Notes under the pieces: model-generated
Database searches by the model: none
Told to the model about the DNA's origin: nothing
Seen by the model: only the letters and a program-made list of their open reading frames with translations
Program-made: the position numbers and the translations under genes
NCBI GenBank assembly: GCA_036897625.1
Contig: JAYMTA010000105.1
Location: 1 to 41,258, forward strand
Length of the DNA: 41,258 nt
Direction of reading: 5' to 3'
Source of the DNA: Pelargonium cotyledonis
Taxonomy: Eukaryota > Streptophyta > Magnoliopsida > Geraniales > Geraniaceae
Part shown: positions 34,806 to 41,258 of the stretch, piece after piece
How positions within the stretch are numbered: position 1 is the stretch's first letter
Layout: every line of letters begins with the position of its first letter

Positions 34806-36398
34806 ATGGTTAACATGAAGAGCTGCAACGAATGGAAACCTACTATGGCAATGATAGCTATTGATTTTGCCTTTGCTGTTGTAAATATTTTTCTCAAGAA
34901 AGTCCTTGATGAGGGGATAAACCATTTGGTTCTCATTACATACCGCCTTTCAATCTCCGCCATCTTCTTAGGTCCAATCGGGTACTTTTGGGAAAAGTAA
35001 GTACTTCCCGAGCAAAGCTGTATCATTTCTTGAGATGTTTATGGAGTTAGGCTTTCTGATATAAATAAAACTTGCTTGCAGGGATACCAGACCCAAGCTC
35101 ACTTTTCGCATATTATGTTACCTTTTCTTGAGTGCAATTGTTGGGTTAGTTATGTCAAAACAGACTCATTGCTTTTCCCATGTGCTTGCTCCGACCCCTC
35201 AAAATGTTCCTATCTAAGTAGTAGTGTTCTTGCAGGTGTTCCCTGACACAATACTTCTTCCTCCTTGGAATTCAGTACACTTCTGCTACTTTCTCGTGCG
35301 CCTTTATCAACATTGTGCCTGTGGTCACATTTTTAATGGCATTGCCATTTGGGTAGGTTTAAATAAACTACAAAAACTTCATTATATGTTGTGTTATGAT
35401 AATATATTAATATGATCCTAGCATAGTCTTTTAACATTACTGTCATCTGCAAAAACTGCACAGGCTAGAGAATGTGAACATAAGGCACAGCAGTGGAAGA
35501 GCCAAAGTTTTTGGCACGCTGGTGTGCATCAGTGGTGCTATGGTGTTGACTCTCTACAGGGGAAAACCATTACTCGGGCCTTTGCACTTTGAGGCTGTGA
35601 CACAAACCACGAATCACACAATCATGATGAGTCCGGCCAGGAGGCGAGAGAGATGGACTACTGGCTCCATAGCTCTGATGGTAGGCACCTTGTTATGGTC
35701 TTCATGGTTTCTGATCCAAACAAATGTCACCAAGAGCTACCCTTGCCAGTATTCTAGCACTGCCATCATGTCCTTCTTCGGCGCCATTCAATCAGCTATG
35801 TTAAGCTTGACAATGGGATGGAACCCTTCGATGTGGATTCTGAAGGGGAAAATCGAAGTCCTAACTGTCTTATATGCTGTGAGTACACCTAAAGCCTAAA
35901 CTTATCTCGAAAATGAAAAGTATTTATACGCGCAAAATCTTACAATATGCTCTATCATCTATGCAGGGAATGGTAGGATCGGGCTTGTGCTTTGTTGGTA
36001 TGTCATGGTGTGTCAAGAAAAGAGGTCCAGTCTTCACTGCAGCGTTTAGTCCTCTCGTGCAGATAATGTCAGGAATGATTGATATCCCGTTCCTGCATGA
36101 GCAACTCCATCTCGGAAGGTGATTTGATTTCTCCTAAATGTTTTCAAATTGCTTCAAACCATTAATCTATACTCAATTACATACAAACTACTTACATTGC
36201 TGACTTTATTCATTGAAACTATATATATTGAGCAGCTTGTTGGGGTCTGTCATTGTTATTATTGGATTGTACATTCTGCTGTGGGGCAAGAACAAGGAGA
36301 TGCAGAAATGCGTTACGAAAATGACCCAAGAAGCTGAAGAAACCAAAGAACAAGAGCCTCAGTTACAAATCATTTCAGTCTCTTGTGACTCGCGGTAA
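34806..36398 (+). CDS. WAT1-related / nodulin MtN21-like EamA transporter (six exons)
   Basis: Exons 34806-34996, 35082-35144, 35236-35352, 35464-35878, 35967-36118 and 36236-36398 give 366 residues. It has the two-EamA-repeat DMT fold: hydrophobic helices through the chain with family segments VLITYRLSISAIFLGP, YTSATFSCAFINIVPVVTFL, SGRAKVFGTLVCISGAMVL, GTLLWSSWFLIQ, RGPVFTAAFSPLVQIM and IGLYILLWGK. The tail is hydrophilic and acidic, as usual. It is probably a membrane carrier of amino acids, auxin or related solutes; the substrate is undetermined. An intron after GG at 35144 splits the region that is one exon in the paralogue at 19980-21509. The two genes are in opposite orientation, about 13 kb apart, and clearly divergent in sequence, so this is not a recent tandem copy. 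Start at 34806; MKSC three codons later is also possible. Confidence 0.9.
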
Positions 36399-37353
36399 AC
36401 TTGAGGCCTATCTGCACAATCTTTCGTGGAAAATAATAGCTCCCAATCTCGCTTACAAGTCAGAGTCCTAGTTTACGCAGTCTAATGACTACACGTAGTA
36501 GAATATGAGGTAGAAACAATGGATTTTTCAGTACTTTCCTGTCTGCATATAGAAAGAATATTGTCAAAACCAATTGGTATGAAAGAGAGACGTGCAAGTT
36601 CAATGCTAAATCGCATCTTATTTATGCCATTCTTGGTTATATCCTTCACTTTACGACGAATGAGAAACAATGTTTGACATAAATGTCTCCTAAAAATGTT
36701 CATGAACTTGTATGGAAATAAATCATATCAAATCTCCTTGTCAGTCCATCAGAATCTTATGTCTTATAGAATCTTGCTTTGGACATTAATGACAGAAACC
36801 AAGAAACCAAACTCAGTTGCCTAGTTGTTTTTCAGGCTCGTTGACAAGCATTTCCTTATCCACCACAAGAAAGAACAACTTCTATTTTCAGTAACATGTA
36901 ACAACAACTTAATTTACAAGTTTCTAATAATAACAGCAACGACAAGAACAATATTATTAAAATCAAATGTGAATAAACACATATATTGCAAATGAATTTC
37001 AGTCTGTCATACAAATGATGTGAACAATTCTAAAACAGAAACAAGAGAACCAGAGGTTGTCTTAAAAAGATTTTGTCTCTACCTCAGTACAAAACATCAG
37101 CTGATAAAACAATACCTTTGGTTAATTGATCAAATCACAGCAAGTTTGCATAATATAATCTTATTACGCGCTGCGAATACAAACATTCGCGCATCAAAAT
37201 CACAAAACAAACTCATATCCATGGTGAATACATAAAGATTTGGGACTTTATTATAAAAATATAAGAGATCAAATACTCCAAACACAATGACTTGTTATTT
37301 ATGAGTCTCAATGACAACATTAAGCTCTTGTGCACATCCTCCATGTATAGTCC
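36399..37353. other. 3'-3' spacer, no gene seen
   Basis: Convergent tails of the WAT1-like gene (plus) and the His-rich gene (minus). AT-rich. The frames at 36482-36703 and 37020-37235 have no recognisable content. Confidence 0.5.
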
Positions 37354-37866
37354 TTACACAGAGTGTTGATCACTCTTGTAGCTCTCCTTGTCCTTCTTCT
37401 TCTCTTTCTTCCCAACCTTGTGTCCATGAGACCCACCATGACCATGCTCTTCACCTACCATATCAGCAATATCAATGTGAACTCCTGGGTCATTGGTGGT
37501 GTAGCTTCCACCCATCATGATGGAGTTGTTGATGGCCTGAAAATTGCTGTTCACATAGGTTCTCAATGCCTCATGCTCACCTAATGAGCCACCTTGATGC
37601 TTGTTTGGAGCTTTCTCATCAAACTCACTCTTCATGGTGGCTCCTGTGTTGGTTCCTGAGAGTGTGATGATTCTCACACCATGCTCATCATCAAAATCAT
37701 CATGTCCATGGCCTGAACCATCCTTGTGAAGGTGTGAGACTCTGCCAGTAATGGCTGAGACCATGTCCCTCACCTCGCGGTCGAGCTGCTTGTGGTGCTG
37801 CTTCTGGTCCCCTCCTGAGGAGGACGTGTGGTGTTGGATTGGCTTGGTGGTAGCTTCAGCAACCAT
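37354..37866 (-). CDS. His-rich hydrophilic plant protein, function unknown
   Basis: A single exon of 170 codons starting MVAEATTKPIQHH. The protein has no signal peptide or membrane helix. It is rich in His, Gly, Lys and Asp, with clusters HKDGSGHGHDD and EEHGHGGSHGHK and a Lys/Asp-rich tail (KKEKKKDKE) that could bind metal ions or act as a dehydrin-like disordered segment. The middle segment ALRTYVNSNFQAINNSIM followed by DPGVH looks like the conserved core of a plant-only uncharacterised family, from memory and without a name. The 5' flank after 37866 is purine-rich. Coding quality and the clean start and stop make it a real gene; its role is open. Confidence 0.75.
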   Translation of the reverse strand: MVAEATTKPIQHHTSSSGGDQKQHHKQLDREVRDMVSAITGRVSHLHKDGSGHGHDDFDDEHGVRIITLSGTNTGATMKSEFDEKAPNKHQGGSLGEHEALRTYVNSNFQAINNSIMMGGSYTTNDPGVHIDIADMVGEEHGHGGSHGHKVGKKEKKKDKESYKSDQHSV

Positions 37867-40800
37867 GGTTTCTTGGCCAAATTAATGTGAGTGGTGATGT
37901 TTCAAGAAATGTGAAATGAAGTTGGTGAGGATGGTTTTGGGTGGCATTGCAATTTAAGAGGAGGCCTAAAGTTGGGAATAAAGAAAAGGAGGTGCCTTAG
38001 ATGGCAATGCAAGGATTTAATTTTCTTGCAAAAGCCAAAAAGAGGAGGAGGATCACTTGGCAATGGGTTCACTTCACATTCTTAGAGAGATTGGTTCATG
38101 TTTGGGAAGGGAAGAGAGGCAAAGAATCTGCAAAATTCTCACCTGGTACTGTTGATAGTGTTGAATACAGGCAAGAACTCGACTATTATAATACCACTTG
38201 ATATACTAAATGGACGATGTTGTTAGGGTTCGCCAACTTACAGTAATCGAATGGTGTCACTTAATATATTAGTCGCATGCGATGCCTAACCCTATTTGAT
38301 ATACTAGTTGAGTTACACGTACAACACAACACGTATTTAGACTACAATATTGAGGAATGTACAGTAATGAATGAACTTATTAGAACATTAATAAAGAATG
38401 TAGCAGAGCCTCCCAACTCAATTGGAGTTATAAAAAATTGATCAAGGAACATGATTAGCATTTTCAAATATTGGGTTTAATTTTTTTAAAAAAAAAGTTT
38501 ATTCCAATCTTTGACCCCAAAGAAACAATCTCAGCTGTTCTTTTTATATTAAAGTGGTTGTCGGTTCCTACAAGTTGATTTTGGAATAGATGTGAAAGGG
38601 AATAAACACTCCCAATTTCACCCTTAAAATTCTCACATGAATCTAATTTGTTCAATAAAATTTGTTTTGACTTAAACTAATTCACTTACTTCTAAAAACA
38701 GTCTTAAAATCATCATTAATGTTAGTTTGTTAGTTAAAGAGTTTATATATTCAACTATTTTAATGATCTAATTACATTTTAGACATATCAAATGAATTAA
38801 TGACCATCACATAACTCGACACGTCATTAACATAATTATTTAATATATTTTAAATTATATGTAAGCCTAATGACCATTTTTTATCAATTTTTGTAGTGAA
38901 GATGTTATTGGGCCAAGAAACCCCTAATAAAAGGAGGTTGGGCTTCTAAAAGTTGAGGCCCATTGTTGTTCTTTGGCTATAGGCCTACAAGTGGCAATTC
39001 CAAACCAGCATGGATGTTGTTGGTCAATGGTTGGTTCTCCACCAAAAATAACAACATTTTGTTGTTTTTTTTTTCAAAAAAAAATATATTTCAATTAAAC
39101 AATTACATAAAGAGAAAAAACAATTAATACTAAACCTAACAAAACTAGAATAACAGGAAGAACTAAAGTATCATAAAGCAACAATTGAAACTAAAGAACC
39201 TCAAAACCTCAATATCAGAGACATTAGATAAATTCTCCACCAATCTGTCGGATGTCATCACACATCCATTAAGAATCCGAATAATCAAAATCAGAGACAC
39301 TAGTTAATCCCTCCCCCAATTTATCAGATGTCCAAACGATTCTGTCACCGAATAGACAACATTTTTGTTTATTTTACATTTTTCTTTCAAGTAAGAAAAT
39401 TGAAATGTATGATCCAATCAAATAGTAGATGCTTTGTTTGGATCATTAATGATTGGTTAGCGGATTCTAGTTCACCAATAAGAGATGAATAGCTTGCGTT
39501 GTTTTCATGTTCCGTCATTAGTGTTTAAACCTCTTTCTTAACCATCTCTTCAACTAATTATTTTATTCAAGCATGCTAATTAATATATTTATATTTATAT
39601 TTTATACTAATTATTAAAATTAGAGATTTAGTGTCACCATCCATTGAGTTCAGACAAAGGTAAAGAGGATGGTTCATAGCTTTTTGGTCTTGCGATTAAT
39701 TAATTTTCTTAATTTATTATTTTGTAAACTGAAATTAAGATATAAAAATGGTTGAGAAAAGCAACTGACAGCGAGCGATTCAGACTCTCCCATTGGACCA
39801 TTTGAAGACCCTTGACACCAAAAAGACGAATTTGCCCCCAATTAGGTCTCCAAGGCCTGTGTTTGGTTGAAGGTTCTATGTGTAAATAGGAAAAACTAAG
39901 GTGACACGTCATCCAAAAAAATATCTGGAGAGAAAAGTGGAGAATTTGGTACATTTATTTAGATAATACACAGCCAATTTAAGAGGTTGTGACGTCATTA
40001 TAATAATTCCAAAGAGTACAAACAAAGTCAAATTTTGTGACACCAAATTCTTTTAGGCCGGTTACAACTTACAAGTGCAACTTCTCAATATATAATGTTT
40101 TTCGAATTTGTTTAACATGATATATCTTTCACGTTGATTTAGTGTTAGTGCACTTCTAAAATTCTTAAAAAAATAACAACTCAAGAAAGATAAGAGTTTT
40201 AAGAAATTCGAGGAACACGTGAAAAATTGTATATTACATGTTCAAGTAATAAACTTGTTTGAGCAGGGATATGGGGGCATGTCATGACCCACACAGGGTG
40301 GTCAAACATTCCCCAAAAGGTTAAGTCAAACCAACGATTGCATTCTGTCGTCTTATCTTAAGTAAGTGCAAAGCCCATTTGTTCGAGTCGCTCTAATTGC
40401 TTAGGTCAAAACTACAAAAAAGAGCTCACGATCGAAGTGACACAAAAGCATCCACGTTATTCCAAAGAAAGGAGTTTTCGGTGCCCTCCAATGTTGCAAC
40501 CTCATCCCATGAAGACCAATAAAAGAGTTCATGTTGCTTCACAATGTCGCAACCTTATCTCCAAGTAGGCCAAAAACTCAATGTCATGGACTCGCATCCA
40601 AAACCGTGGAACTATTAGCATTCAAGCATAAGTACATATTATTTTTGCATGCTAGTTGTCAATTGCACCTTCCAAGAAAACAAGAAAACCATGAAGATCC
40701 CAAAGCGCTCTAAGACCCTCAAGCAAGATCACAACATTTAACTCTCAGAATAAGATCTAAAAGTTTCAATAGGGATAACAACACTTGCCTCTCATAAGGA

Positions 40801-40960
40801 TCTCCAAATGACGACCTCAATATTTAGCTCACACAATGAGTTCCAAGGTCCCTCAGTGATGACCATAACACCACTGTATCTGCAATAGATAGACCAAGTA
40901 ACTACCTTACCGAGTTGCTTTCAAGGCTCACCATTTCACCAAGACACCATTAATTCCAGT
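37867..40960. other. AT-rich gene-free stretch, about 3.1 kb
   Basis: The first ~200 bases are the upstream region of the His-rich gene. Beyond about 38,200 the sequence is very AT-rich with A and T runs (for example around 38,490 and 39,065-39,085). The open frames present are short and random-looking. Two weak internal duplications are seen: ATCAGAGACA(T/C)TAG at 39214 and 39290, and CAATGT(T/C)GCAACCT(C/T)AT at about 40491 and 40543. No gene, RNA gene or clear element. Confidence 0.55.
39214..39345 (+). repeat. Degenerate ~76-bp direct repeat
   Basis: Two copies begin ATCAGAGACA at 39214 and 39290 and continue in parallel through TC(C/T)CCAC-like and CAATCTGTCGGATGTC / CAATTTATCAGATGTC. 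This is probably the remains of a repeat. Confidence 0.5.
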
Positions 40961-41258
40961 TCCCTACCCTATGGAAGACCTTATTTTCAGTTCCGTACCC
41001 TATGTTTTCTTTTGTATGTTTTTCCTATCCTATGGTTTCCAAAATTCGTTCCGTCAGTTAGTTCGGATGGAAAACGTCATTAAACCCCCCATGTTCCATG
41101 CACATGTTAGTTTTATTTCTTAAATCCCTAAAATGCCCTTACCTTCTTCATCTTTTTCATTGCTTCTTCTTCGTTGGAGCAGAACCAGGAGCAAACTCCA
41201 TTGTTGGAGGTACCTCACCGGCTAAGCTACCTTATCTCGGCCATCTCGCACTAGATTT
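40960..41258 (+). repeat. Repeat-like right edge, possible transposon end
   Basis: AGTTCC(C/G)TACCCTATG occurs twice, near 40967 and 40990, and a third variant (CCTATCCTATGGTTTCC) follows. Then come TTCCGTCAGTTAGTTCGGAT and a CCCCCCATGTTCCATGCACA stretch. This phrasing resembles the ends of abundant plant repeats. No partner end is visible before the window stops. Confidence 0.4.

Noticed and set aside
1-41258. CRISPR arrays, prophage, operons or other prokaryotic systems
   Set aside because: Introns, MITEs and plant gene families show this is plant nuclear DNA; no regularly spaced short repeats of that kind exist.

Overview
This window is nuclear DNA from a flowering plant, most likely a eudicot. 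The evidence is GT-AG introns splitting most genes, AT-rich introns, Stowaway-like MITEs and plant-only families (ATL RING proteins, AP2/ERF, WAT1 transporters, the CAD1 clade). The species cannot be told from sequence alone. I rebuilt exon-intron structures by hand from reading frame, splice sites and phase continuity. Every multi-exon model below closes in frame.

Layout, left to right: a GACGTGGC-rich repeat at the edge; the 5' half of a HEAT repeat-containing protein 6 homolog (minus, 13 exons, continuing off the left edge); about 2.6 kb with no gene; a RING-H2 ATL-type ubiquitin ligase (plus) broken by a one-base frameshift at a 9-C run; a three-copy ~225-bp tandem repeat; a 10-exon short-chain dehydrogenase (plus); a two-exon small basic protein of unknown function (plus); a six-exon CAD1-clade alcohol dehydrogenase (plus), tail to tail with a five-exon WAT1-type transporter (minus); a 12-exon NUP98 nucleoporin (minus) with MITEs in its introns; a single-exon AP2/ERF factor (plus) with a 16-G run; a stretch with a weak unrecognised spliced candidate; a second, six-exon WAT1-type transporter (plus); a His-rich single-exon protein (minus); and about 3.4 kb of AT-rich gene-free DNA with repeat-like sequence at the right edge.

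The genes serve unrelated housekeeping and regulatory roles: nuclear pore, ubiquitination, redox metabolism, vacuolar or plasma-membrane transport, and transcription. I see no operon-like or biosynthetic-cluster logic and no clearly new system. The points most worth a second look are the ATL frameshift, the intron difference between the two WAT1 genes, the period-of-three tandem repeat, a 59-codon upstream ORF that overlaps the SDR start codon, the in-frame 24-bp minisatellite in NUP98, and the unrecognised exons at 32.8-34.0 kb.
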